A stretch of DNA of 64,000 nucleotides from Pseudomonas sp. ML96 (GTDB lineage: Bacteria > Pseudomonadota > Gammaproteobacteria > Pseudomonadales > Pseudomonadaceae): contig NZ_JPMY01000013.1 in the NCBI RefSeq assembly GCF_000761545.1, forward strand, positions 1 through 64,000, written 5' to 3'. Position numbers and translations under genes: made by a program. Below, piece after piece: positions 8,546-16,653 of this stretch. Under the pieces are notes generated by a model. The model worked only from the letters and a program-made list of their open reading frames with translations, searched no databases and was not told the origin of the DNA. Position 1 is the first letter of the stretch. The number at the start of each line of letters is the position of its first letter.

Positions 8546-8650
8546 TGATTTTGTTGTCACAAGTCCTGTTTCTGAACTGTGCCTATGGACGGTCTCGGCG
8601 ATTAGTCGTATTGCGGCGCCGCCAGCGTCCAGCTAGCTAGAAACTAGCGG

Positions 8651-8680
8651 AAAAACAAACGCCCCGCACGAGGCGGGGCG
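8651..8680 (-). terminator. Rho-independent terminator of the flagellin gene
   Basis: Read on the minus strand, CGCCCCGC, a short loop and GCGGGGCG are followed directly by TTTGTTTTT. It lies about 30 bases after the flagellin stop, as expected for a highly expressed single-gene transcript. Confidence 0.9.
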
Positions 8681-8709
8681 CTGTATTACGCGGTATGCGC
8701 TGCGGGGGA

Positions 8710-9597
8710 TTAGCCCAGCAGGGACATGACCATGCCTGGCATCTGGCCGGCTTGCTTGAGCATGGAGATGCCGGACTGCAGCAGCATGCTGTTCTTGGTC
8801 ATGTTGGCGCTTTCCTGAGCGAAGTCGGCATCCATGATGCGACCTTTGGCCATGTCGGTGTTGTCCTTCATGTTGCTCAGGTTGTTGGCGGTGTGGTTCA
8901 GGCGGTTGATGGTGGCGCCGAACTGGGAGCGCAGGGTGCCTACGGCGTCCAGAGCGGTCTTGACCAGGTCGATGGTGGCGTTGGCCGCACCGGTGATTTC
9001 GGTGCCGGCGGTGGCAGCGCTACCAGCGGTGTAGACGGTGGACATGCCGTCCAGGGCGTCGGTCAGGGTCTGGATGGCGTCGGTACCGGCAGCGGTCAGG
9101 TCCAGGGTCATGGTTTCGGCGGAAGTGGAGCCGATCTGGAAGTCGACGGCGGCGGCGAATTTGCCAGCGCTGTTGTCCTTGCTGAACAGGGCTTCACCGG
9201 CGTAGCTGGTGTTGTCCATGATGTTGGCCAGCTCTTCGCCCAGCTGGTCGTACTCGGACTGCAGGGAGTCCAGGTCGTCGGCGCTGTTGGTGCCGTTGGC
9301 GCCCTGGGTGGCCAGGTCTTTCATGCGCTGCAGGATGTCGGTCATTTCGCTGAAGGCGCCTTCGGCGGTCTGCAGCAGGGACACGGAATCGTTGGTGTTG
9401 CGGATGGCTACGGCCATGCCACGGGACTGAGCGTTCAGGCGGGTGGCGATCTGCAGGCCGGCGGCGTCGTCGGCGGCGCTGTTGACGCGGAAGCCGGTGC
9501 CCAGGCGCTGCTGGTTGGTGCTCAGGGAGCTGTTGGTCTTGGTCAGGTTGGTTTGGGTGACCAGCGAGGAGTAGTTGGTGTGGATCGACAGAGCCAT
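8710..9597 (-). CDS. lafA: Lateral-type flagellin (LafA/FliC)
   Basis: 295 residues, short for a flagellin because the variable central domain is reduced. The N-terminal D0/D1 region has MALSIHTNYSSLVTQTNLTK and LGTGFRVNSAADDAAGLQIA; the C-terminal D0 region has RIMDADFAQESANMTKNSML and ends QMPGMVMSLLG, as in lateral flagellins. AAGGATTTCC precedes the ATG. It has its own terminator. A convincing sigma-28 promoter could not be identified in 9598-9753, although FliA dependence is expected. Flagellin is the filament subunit, exported unfolded with FliS. Confidence 0.93.
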   Translation of the reverse strand: MALSIHTNYSSLVTQTNLTKTNSSLSTNQQRLGTGFRVNSAADDAAGLQIATRLNAQSRGMAVAIRNTNDSVSLLQTAEGAFSEMTDILQRMKDLATQGANGTNSADDLDSLQSEYDQLGEELANIMDNTSYAGEALFSKDNSAGKFAAAVDFQIGSTSAETMTLDLTAAGTDAIQTLTDALDGMSTVYTAGSAATAGTEITGAANATIDLVKTALDAVGTLRSQFGATINRLNHTANNLSNMKDNTDMAKGRIMDADFAQESANMTKNSMLLQSGISMLKQAGQMPGMVMSLLG

Positions 9598-9753
9598 GAT
9601 GGAAATCCTTCGTGCAAGTGGGCTTGTGTGAAGCTGGCTTTGATCGCCTGCTGAAGGGGTAAGGCGACAGGCCCGTCGAAGGCATTAAACGGATTTCGAA
9701 AATAATTGGCGCCATGCTTCCGGCGCTCTCTTGCGGCCGCGCTGCGCCGGGCT

Positions 9754-10536
9754 TCAGCGCAGGATGCTGCTGACTACGCCGCTCTCCAGCACCTGGGCAT
9801 CGATGACCTTTTCGCTGGACAGATTGCGCACGCGGATCACCTCGCCCTGCTTGCCATCGGCCAGGGCCTCGCCATTGGCGCTGGCCTGAATGCCGTCCTG
9901 GCTGGCGACTATCTTCACCTTGTCGCCACGGCGTACCAGCAGCGCCGCATCCAGCAAACTGGGGTTGAGCAGCTGGCCGGCGCGAATGCGCCGTTTGGCG
10001 CTTTGTCCGGCGACCTGCTCGATATTTAGAAAGAAACCACGCCGCGCCTTGCTCAGGTCGGTGCGCTGCAGGCGCAGGTCATCCGCGCTGATGGTGCGAT
10101 CACGCTCCAGCACGCGCACGGCGGTAACCATCGGCAGATAGACCTGGGCCTGGCTGAGCAGGGTGGCCTGCCAGCCGGCCTCGGCGCAGCGCAGCTGGAA
10201 GCGCTGGCGCTGCAGTGGGTCGGGATCACCGGCCAGGCGTTCCACGCTCGGCGCCGTGGGGCAGGGCGCCGCTGGTGCGTTGCCGAGCAGCTGGTGCTGC
10301 AGCTGGTAGTCCATGCCCTGCCAGCCTTGCTGCTGCGCATGGCTTTGCAGCAACTCGCGCATCGGTGCGGCGACGGCATCTTCCAGCTGTTGCTGCGCGG
10401 TCTCGGCGGCCTGCGCCGAGAGCATCGCGCTGCTGAGCAGCAAGGCGGAAACAACGCTTCCCCTTGCTCGCCGGCTGATGCGCAAAAGCGAAATGAGATT
10501 TCCCGTACGGCTTTTCTTTTCTTCTATTTTCTTCAT
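9754..10536 (-). CDS. flgA: Flagellar P-ring assembly chaperone FlgA
   Basis: 260 residues. A signal peptide is predicted near residues 25-43 (SVVSALLLSSAMLSAQA). The C-terminal SAF domain contains ISADDLRLQRTDLSKARRGF, RAGQLLNPSLL and LVRRGDKVKIVA...GEALADG, which define FlgA. FlgA is periplasmic and helps FlgI assemble the P ring around the rod. The gene is divergent from flgB across an 89-bp AT-rich spacer. The N terminus may be over-extended: it has many Lys/Glu/Arg residues before the signal helix. Confidence 0.9.
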   Translation of the reverse strand: MKKIEEKKSRTGNLISLLRISRRARGSVVSALLLSSAMLSAQAAETAQQQLEDAVAAPMRELLQSHAQQQGWQGMDYQLQHQLLGNAPAAPCPTAPSVERLAGDPDPLQRQRFQLRCAEAGWQATLLSQAQVYLPMVTAVRVLERDRTISADDLRLQRTDLSKARRGFFLNIEQVAGQSAKRRIRAGQLLNPSLLDAALLVRRGDKVKIVASQDGIQASANGEALADGKQGEVIRVRNLSSEKVIDAQVLESGVVSSILR

Positions 10537-10568
10537 TTAAATCAATATCTTACGAATAAATAAAAGGC

Positions 10569-10585
10569 CGGCACGGTTTGTGCTC
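10569..10585 (+). promoter_or_regulatory. Candidate sigma-54 promoter of the flgB operon
   Basis: GGCACG begins at 10570 and TGTGC ends at 10583. The invariant GG (10570-10571) and GC (10582-10583) are separated by exactly ten bases, as sigma-54 requires, and the CACG after GG matches the consensus. Transcription would start near 10595, 30 bases before flgB. In lateral systems the sigma-54 activator LafK drives this operon (known), so the location fits. Confidence 0.6.
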
Positions 10586-10625
10586 AATGACCCGCAAGCG
10601 AATTTTGGTCGAGAGGTAAGCGGGC

Positions 10626-10991
10626 ATGAGTATAAGGGTTGAGGAGGCGCTGGGCGTGCACACGCGAGCGCTGGAGTTGCGCATGCAGCGCAGCGAGATT
10701 CTCGCCGCCAACCTGGCCAACGAGGACACGCCGGGCTTCCAGGCGCGCGACATCGATTTCGCCGCCGAGATGCGTCGGCTCGAACATGCGCCGGCCGATC
10801 AGGTGCGTGCTGCGCTGGACGACGGCCAGCTGAAGTTCCGCGTGCCGCACCAGCCCTCGCAGGACGGCAACAGCGTCGAGGCGGGTGTCGAGCAGACCGA
10901 ATTCTCGCGCAACTCCATGGACTTCCAGACCAGCCTGACTTTCCTCGGCATGAAGTTCCGTGGCCTCCGACAAGCCATCGAAGGACGCTGA
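10626..10991 (+). CDS. flgB: Proximal rod protein FlgB
   Basis: 121 residues. It carries the rod signature RSEILAANLANEDTPGFQARDIDF near the N terminus and FLGMKFRGLRQAIEGR at the C terminus. FlgB forms part of the periplasmic rod at the MS ring. It is the first gene of the flgBCDEFGHIJKL run, all plus strand with short spacers or overlaps. The sequence GAGGTAAGCGGGC gives a ribosome site before the ATG. Confidence 0.93.
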   Translation: MSIRVEEALGVHTRALELRMQRSEILAANLANEDTPGFQARDIDFAAEMRRLEHAPADQVRAALDDGQLKFRVPHQPSQDGNSVEAGVEQTEFSRNSMDFQTSLTFLGMKFRGLRQAIEGR

Positions 10992-10996
10992 TCGCC

Positions 10997-11425
10997 ATGG
11001 CATTCGATTCCATCTATCGCATCGCCGGTTCGGCGATGAACGCGCAGACCGTGCGCCTCAACACCGTGGCCAGCAACCTGGCCAACGCCGACTCCGCCGC
11101 AGCCAGTGCCGAGGATGTGTACAAGGCGCGCAAGCCGCTGTTCGCCGCGGTGTACGGCAATGACGAGCTGACCCGCGACGTCGGCATGGGCGGCGCCCAT
11201 GTGCAGGTGCTCGACGTGGTCACCTCCGGGCGTGATCCGCAGCGCCGCTATGAGCCGGGCAACCCGCTGGCCGACCGCGACGGCTACGTGTTCTACCCGG
11301 ACGTCAACGAGATCGAGGAAATGACCGACATGATGTCGGCCACCCGCAGCTTCGAGACCAACGTCGAAGTGCTCAATCGCATCAAGAGCATGCAGCAGGG
11401 CCTGCTCAAACTGGGAGAGTCCTGA
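10997..11425 (+). CDS. flgC: Proximal rod protein FlgC
   Basis: 142 residues. N-terminal IAGSAMNAQTVRLNTVASNLANADS and the C-terminal MTDMMSATRSFETNVEVLNRIKSM are typical FlgC motifs. It builds the proximal rod with FlgB and FlgF. The stop TGA shares its final A with the flgD start codon (TGATG), indicating coupled translation. Confidence 0.94.
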   Translation: MAFDSIYRIAGSAMNAQTVRLNTVASNLANADSAAASAEDVYKARKPLFAAVYGNDELTRDVGMGGAHVQVLDVVTSGRDPQRRYEPGNPLADRDGYVFYPDVNEIEEMTDMMSATRSFETNVEVLNRIKSMQQGLLKLGES

Positions 11426-12102
11426 TGGCTACCGTCAACGCCACCAGCCAGAGCGGCACCAGCTACAGCACCGATGACAGCATCAAGCAGGCAGTCAACC
11501 TGAGCGAGGCGACGCAGCTGGAGAACAGCTTCATCAGCCTGATGGTCGCGCAGATCCAGTACCAGGACCCGACCAACCCGGTGGACAGCACCGAGTTCCT
11601 CAACCAGTTCTCCGCCATGAGCCAGGTCAAGAGCATGGAGAACATGGCCAGCTTGGCGCAGAACAACCTGATCCTCACCGACAACCTGCAGACCCTCACC
11701 GCCGCCGGCCTGGTCGGCCAGCAGGTGAAGGTGGCGGTGGATAGCCTGGAGTTGGGCGGCGAAGTGATCGAAGGCCAGCTCAACATGGCGCACGCCTCGG
11801 GCACCACCACCCTGGTGCTGACCGACGCCAGCGGGCGCAAGACCAAGATCCAGCTCGGCCCGCAGGAGCCGGGCCTGGCCGATTTCCGCATCGACCCGCA
11901 GGCCCTGGGTCTGGCGCCGGGCAGCTACGGCGTGGCGGTCGAGACCGACAGCGGCGAGTCGCCCAAAGTGGAGATCAGCGGCCTGGTCAACAACGTGCGG
12001 GTCAGCGCCGACGGTCCGGTGCTGGAAGTGCAGGGCGCCGGTTCGGTGCCGTTCTACAACATCGTCGAATTCGGCCAGCCCGCTTCCATCGCGGCGCTGT
12101 GA
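11425..12102 (+). CDS. flgD: Hook-cap protein FlgD
   Basis: 225 residues. The N-terminal scaffold motif LENSFISLMVAQIQYQDPTNP and TEFLNQFSAMSQVKSMENM are diagnostic for FlgD; the C-terminal half is the Ig-like FlgD fold. FlgD caps the growing hook, allowing FlgE polymerisation, and is removed when the hook is complete. It follows flgC by overlap and precedes flgE by 32 bases. Confidence 0.94.
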   Translation: MATVNATSQSGTSYSTDDSIKQAVNLSEATQLENSFISLMVAQIQYQDPTNPVDSTEFLNQFSAMSQVKSMENMASLAQNNLILTDNLQTLTAAGLVGQQVKVAVDSLELGGEVIEGQLNMAHASGTTTLVLTDASGRKTKIQLGPQEPGLADFRIDPQALGLAPGSYGVAVETDSGESPKVEISGLVNNVRVSADGPVLEVQGAGSVPFYNIVEFGQPASIAAL

Positions 12103-12134
12103 TTGCACCTTTGCGAATCCAAGAGGTTTAACAC

Positions 12135-13322
12135 ATGAGCTTCAATATCGCCCTGACCGGCCTCAACGCGGTCAACGAGCAGCTGGACACCATCAGCCAC
12201 AACATCGCCAACGTCGGCACCACCGGCTTCAAGTCGTCGCGCACCGAGTTCGGCAGCGTTTACGCCGACAGCCAGGCCATGGGCGTGGAAGTGATCGGCA
12301 CCACCCAGAGCATCAGCCAGGGCGGTTCGCTGGTCAGCACCGGGCGCGGCCTGGACCTGGCCATCTCCGGCGGCGGTTTCTTCGTCACCAAGGGCACTAA
12401 CGGCGACATCAGCTACACCCGCGCCGGTGTGTTCGGCACCGACAACGCCAACTTCATCACCAACAACCTCGGGCAGAAGGTCCAGGGCTACCCGGTAGAT
12501 GCCAACGGCAACCTGCTGGTCGGCGCCATCGGCGACCTGCAGCTGCAGAGCGCCAACCTGCCGGCCAAGGCCAGCGACACTCTGGCCTTCGTCGCCAACC
12601 TGGATGCCAACGAGACGGTGCCGACCGTGGCGCCGTTCGACCCGGCCAACGCCGACACCTTCAACTCCACCTACACCACCAAGGTCTACGACTCGCTGGG
12701 CAAGGAACACACCCTGACCCAGTACTTCGTCAAGACCGGCGCCAACACCTGGAACGCCCACTACTACGCCGATGGCGCCGCCGTCGGCGGCCCGCAGGCG
12801 CTGACCTTCACCACCGCCGGCACCCTGGCCACGCCGGTGGGCACGGTCAACGTCGGCTTCGCCGCGCCGGGTGCCGATCCGGTCGCCATCGCCGTCGACT
12901 ACAGCGGCTCCAGCCAGTACGGCTCGGACTTCGTGGTCACCACCAACCGCGCCTCCGGCTACGCCGCCGGCGAGCAGACCGGCATCGCCGTGGAGAAGGA
13001 CGGCCGCGTCTACGCCAACTACAGCAACGGCCAGCGCATGCTGCAGGGCCAGGTGGTACTAGCCACCTTCGCCAATCCCAACGGCCTGAACAACGAGAGC
13101 GGCACCGCGTGGAGCGAGACCGCCGAATCCGGCCAGCCGCTGCTCGGCATTCCCGGTGTCGGCCAGCTCGGCGTGCTCGCCGCCGGCGCCCTGGAAAGCT
13201 CCAACGTCGACCTGACCCAGCAGTTGGTCGGCCTGATGGAAGGCCAGCGCAACTACCAGGCCAACACCAAGGTGCTGTCCACCGACAAGGAACTCACCCA
13301 AGTGCTGTTCGGCGCGATCTGA
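12135..13322 (+). CDS. flgE: Hook protein FlgE
   Basis: 395 residues. It starts MSFNIALTGLNAVNEQLDTI and has SHNIANVGTTGFKSSRTEFG, then the FlgE D1/D2 region, and ends with the conserved C-terminal VDLTQQLVGLMEGQRNYQAN motif. FlgE forms the flexible hook. An AAGAGG ribosome site precedes the ATG. Length is in the usual range for gammaproteobacterial FlgE. Confidence 0.95.
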   Translation: MSFNIALTGLNAVNEQLDTISHNIANVGTTGFKSSRTEFGSVYADSQAMGVEVIGTTQSISQGGSLVSTGRGLDLAISGGGFFVTKGTNGDISYTRAGVFGTDNANFITNNLGQKVQGYPVDANGNLLVGAIGDLQLQSANLPAKASDTLAFVANLDANETVPTVAPFDPANADTFNSTYTTKVYDSLGKEHTLTQYFVKTGANTWNAHYYADGAAVGGPQALTFTTAGTLATPVGTVNVGFAAPGADPVAIAVDYSGSSQYGSDFVVTTNRASGYAAGEQTGIAVEKDGRVYANYSNGQRMLQGQVVLATFANPNGLNNESGTAWSETAESGQPLLGIPGVGQLGVLAAGALESSNVDLTQQLVGLMEGQRNYQANTKVLSTDKELTQVLFGAI

Positions 13323-13331
13323 GGCTGACCC

Positions 13332-14057
13332 ATGGACCGTTTGGGATACACGGCGATGACCGCCGCCAGCCGCACCATGCTCTCGCTGCAGGTGCGCGCC
13401 AACAACCTGGCCAACGTCAACACCCCGGGCTTCCGCGCCGACATGGAGCGCGCCCGTGCGGTGGATGTCGAGGGCTATGGCTACGACAGCCGGCACATGG
13501 CGGTGGTGGAGAACAACGGCGTCAACCTGAGCTCCGGCAGCCTGATGGCCACCGGCCGAGACCTCGACTTCGCGGTGCGCGGCCCCGGCCTGATCGCCGT
13601 GCAGGACGCTAACGGCGAGGCCTACACGCGCCAGGGCAACATGCTGATCGATGCCAATGGCCAGCTCAGCATCAACGGCCGCGCCGTGCTCGGCGAGGGC
13701 GGCCCGATCGTGCTGCCGGAATACGACAGCCTGACCATCGGCAACGACGGCACCGTGTCCATCGTGCCGCGCGGTGATTTCGTCACCGCCGAGGTAGACC
13801 GCATCCGTCTGGTCGATGCCCCGGCCGAGGCGCTGATGAAGAACGCCGCCGGCCTGCTGGTACGCAAGGACGGCCAGCCGGCCGAGCAGCTGGAGAACGT
13901 CAACCTGGCCAGCGGCCACCTGGAGGCCAGCAACGTCTCGGCCATCGATCAGCTGACCGCGACCATGAGCCTGAATCGTCTGTTCGAGACCCAGGTGAAG
14001 ATGATGAAGGCCGCCGAGGATCTGTCCGAGGCCGGCAACCGCATGATTCGCGGTTAA
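13332..14057 (+). CDS. flgF: Proximal rod protein FlgF
   Basis: 241 residues. N-terminal GYTAMTAASRTMLSLQVRAN followed by NLANVNTPGFRADM and C-terminal LTATMSLNRLFETQVKMMKA identify a FlgF rod protein. It lies between flgE and flgG with a 9-base spacer on the left. Confidence 0.93.
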   Translation: MDRLGYTAMTAASRTMLSLQVRANNLANVNTPGFRADMERARAVDVEGYGYDSRHMAVVENNGVNLSSGSLMATGRDLDFAVRGPGLIAVQDANGEAYTRQGNMLIDANGQLSINGRAVLGEGGPIVLPEYDSLTIGNDGTVSIVPRGDFVTAEVDRIRLVDAPAEALMKNAAGLLVRKDGQPAEQLENVNLASGHLEASNVSAIDQLTATMSLNRLFETQVKMMKAAEDLSEAGNRMIRG

Positions 14058-14067
14058 GGAGAGAGTT

Positions 14068-14853
14068 ATGAGTTCCGCACTGTGGGTCAGCAAGACCGGC
14101 CTGGCCGCCCAGGACACCGCCCTGTCGGCGGTGGCCAACAACCTGGCCAACGTCAACACCACCGGCTTCAAGAGCGACCGCGTCGCCTTCGAGGACCTGT
14201 TCTACTCCATCGAACTGCAGCCAGGTGCGCAGGCCGATGAGGTCAACACCGTGCCCTCGGGCATCCAGCTCGGCAGCGGCGTGCGCGTCGCCGGCACGCA
14301 GAAGGTGTTCACCGAAGGCAGCATGCAGACCACCGGCCAGCCGATGGACCTGGCGATCATCGGCCGCGGCTTCCTCCAGGTCGAGGCGCCCAACGGCGAC
14401 ATCTACTACACCGAGAACGGCCAGCTGCAGCTCAACGCCGAGGGCATGGTGGTCAACTCCCAGGGCCTGCCGCTGACTCCGGCCATCGAAGTACCGGTCG
14501 GCAGCAGCAGCTTCACCGTGGGCAGCGACGGTATCGTCACCGCCATCCTGCCGGGCGACACCACGCCCAGCGAGCTGGGCCAGATCACCCTGGTCAACTT
14601 CACCAACCCGGCCGGCCTCGAGGCCCTGGGTGGCAACCTCTATCGCGAGACCGTGGCCAGCGGCGAGCCGGTGGAAGGCGTGCCGGGCGAGGAAGGCCTG
14701 GGCACCCTCAAGCAGGGCGTGCTGGAAGGCTCCAACGTGCAGGTGGTCGAGGCCATGGTCAACATGATCGCCATCCAGCGCGCCTACGAGGCCAACGCCA
14801 AGGTGCTGGACGCTGCGTCCGGCATGCAGCAGTTCCTCAACCAGACCGTGTGA
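14068..14853 (+). CDS. flgG: Distal rod protein FlgG
   Basis: 261 residues, the usual FlgG length. Motifs include LWVSKTGLAAQDTALSAVAN, NLANVNTTGFKSDRVAFEDL and the C-terminal VNMIAIQRAYEANAKVLDAA. FlgG forms the distal rod that crosses the P and L rings encoded just downstream. A GGAGAG ribosome site precedes the ATG. Confidence 0.95.
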   Translation: MSSALWVSKTGLAAQDTALSAVANNLANVNTTGFKSDRVAFEDLFYSIELQPGAQADEVNTVPSGIQLGSGVRVAGTQKVFTEGSMQTTGQPMDLAIIGRGFLQVEAPNGDIYYTENGQLQLNAEGMVVNSQGLPLTPAIEVPVGSSSFTVGSDGIVTAILPGDTTPSELGQITLVNFTNPAGLEALGGNLYRETVASGEPVEGVPGEEGLGTLKQGVLEGSNVQVVEAMVNMIAIQRAYEANAKVLDAASGMQQFLNQTV

Positions 14854-14858
14854 TCGCC

Positions 14859-15536
14859 ATGAAACGCCTGTCGATCCTCCGCACCCTGGCCCTGCCTTCC
14901 GTTCTGGCTCTGCTGGGTGGCTGCGCCAGCTTCAACGAGATGCTGCCGGACGAGGACTCCACCGCCTACCAGCCGCCGGAGCTGGACTACAGCCTGCCGC
15001 CGACCACCGGCGGCGGCCTGTACCGCACCGGCTACGGTTCGCTGACCCAGGACCAGCGCGCCCTGCGTATCGGCGACATCCTCACCGTGGTGCTGGAGGA
15101 ACAGACCCAGTCGAGCAAGAGCGCCGGTACCAGCTTCGGCAAGAGCGGCAGCATCTCGGTGCCGATGCCGACCATCCTCAACAAGGACTACGACCAGCTG
15201 ACCACCTCGGCCGAGGCCGAGCGCGACTTCGACGGTTCGGCCGAGAGCTCGCAGCAGAACTCGCTGCGCGGCTCCATCGCCGTCACCGTGCACCGCGTGC
15301 TGCCCAACGGCACCCTCGTGGTCAAGGGCGAGAAGGCGCTGCGCCTGAACCAGGGCGAGGAATTCATCCGCCTCACCGGCCTGGTGCGGGTCGACGACAT
15401 CAACCGTTTCAACCAGATCTCCTCGCAGAACGTGGCCAACGCGCGCATCTCCTACGCCGGCCGCGGCGTGCTCAACGACAGCAACTCGGCCGGCTGGCTG
15501 ACGCGCTTCTTCACCAGCCCCATTTTCCCGCTCTGA
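14859..15536 (+). CDS. flgH: Outer-membrane L-ring lipoprotein FlgH
   Basis: 225 residues from ATG 14859 (a GTG at 14850 overlapping the flgG stop is an alternative). The lipobox LALLGGC gives a lipidated Cys22. The mature part has ALRIGDILTVVLEEQTQSSK and GEEFIRLTGLVRVDDINRF, then ARISYAGRGVLND, all typical of FlgH. FlgH forms the L ring, the bushing in the outer membrane. Confidence 0.94.
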   Translation: MKRLSILRTLALPSVLALLGGCASFNEMLPDEDSTAYQPPELDYSLPPTTGGGLYRTGYGSLTQDQRALRIGDILTVVLEEQTQSSKSAGTSFGKSGSISVPMPTILNKDYDQLTTSAEAERDFDGSAESSQQNSLRGSIAVTVHRVLPNGTLVVKGEKALRLNQGEEFIRLTGLVRVDDINRFNQISSQNVANARISYAGRGVLNDSNSAGWLTRFFTSPIFPL

Positions 15537-15549
15537 GGCGACGCCGTTC

Positions 15550-16650
15550 ATGCGCCCGATCTACTTCTTCCTGTCCTCGCTGCTGCTGTGCTGGCCGCTG
15601 GCGGCGCGCGCCGTGCCGCTGCTCGACCTGGCCGATGTCGAGGGTATCCGTGGCAACCAGCTGATCGGCTACGGCCTGGTGATCGGCCTGGACGGCACCG
15701 GTGACAAGAACCAGGTGAAGTTCACCAGCCAGTCGGTGGCCAACATGATCAAGCAGTTCGGCGTGAACCTGCCGCCGAACGTCGATCCCAAGCTGAAGAA
15801 CGTCGCCGCGGTGATGGTCACCGCCGAGGTGCCGCCGTCCTACAGTCCGGGGCAGACGGTGGACGTCACCATCGCCTCGCTGGGCGACGCCAAGAGCCTG
15901 CGCGGCGGCCAGCTGCTGATGACCCCGCTGCGCGGCGTCGATGGCGAGACCTACGCCCTGGCCCAGGGCGCCCTGGTGGTCGGCGGCCTCAATGCCAGCG
16001 GGCAGAGCGGCTCCAGCGTGGCGATCAACAGTGCCAACGGCGGGCGCATCCCCAACGGCGGCACCATCGAACGGATGATTCCCAGCGACTTCGCCACCCG
16101 CCCGGACATCATGCTCAACCTGCGCCAGCCCAGCTTCCAGACCGCGACCAAGGTGGTCACCGCGCTGGAGCGGGTGTTCGGCCCCGGCACCGCCCAGGCA
16201 CTCGACGGCACCAAGATCAGCGTGCGCGCGCCGCAGTCGCCGAGCCAGCGCACCAGCTTCATGGCCCTGCTGGAAACGGTCGAGGTGCAGGAAGGCCGCG
16301 AGCGGCCCAAGGTGGTGTTCAACAGCCGCACCGGCACCGTGGTGGTGGGGCAGGGCGTGCGGGTGAAAGCCGCCGCCGTGGCCCACGGCACCCTTACCGT
16401 GACCATCAGCGAGAACCCCCAGGTCAGCCAGCCCAATGCCTTCTCCCAGGGCCAGACCGCGGTGACCCCGCAATCCGACGTGGAGGTGAGCCAGGACCGC
16501 AACGCCATGTTCAAGTGGCCGGAAGGCGCCAGCCTGGAGAGCATCATCAACACGGTGAACAGCCTGGGCGCCACGCCTGACGACGTGATGAGCATCCTGC
16601 AGTCGCTGGAGCAGGCCGGCGCGCTGAACGCAGAACTGATAGTGATCTGA
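15550..16650 (+). CDS. flgI: Periplasmic P-ring protein FlgI
   Basis: 366 residues. The signal peptide spans about residues 1-21 (cleavage after PLAARA). The mature start LLDLADVEGIRGNQLIGYGL and the region VEVSQDRNAMFKWPEGASLE are FlgI hallmarks. It forms the P ring in the peptidoglycan layer with help from FlgA. Only 13 bases separate it from flgH and three from flgJ. Confidence 0.95.
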   Translation: MRPIYFFLSSLLLCWPLAARAVPLLDLADVEGIRGNQLIGYGLVIGLDGTGDKNQVKFTSQSVANMIKQFGVNLPPNVDPKLKNVAAVMVTAEVPPSYSPGQTVDVTIASLGDAKSLRGGQLLMTPLRGVDGETYALAQGALVVGGLNASGQSGSSVAINSANGGRIPNGGTIERMIPSDFATRPDIMLNLRQPSFQTATKVVTALERVFGPGTAQALDGTKISVRAPQSPSQRTSFMALLETVEVQEGRERPKVVFNSRTGTVVVGQGVRVKAAAVAHGTLTVTISENPQVSQPNAFSQGQTAVTPQSDVEVSQDRNAMFKWPEGASLESIINTVNSLGATPDDVMSILQSLEQAGALNAELIVI

Positions 16651-16653
16651 CGC

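Noticed and set aside
9598..9753. Sigma-28 promoter of the flagellin gene
   Set aside because: No segment matches both halves at the right spacing; FliA dependence is likely biologically but not visible here.
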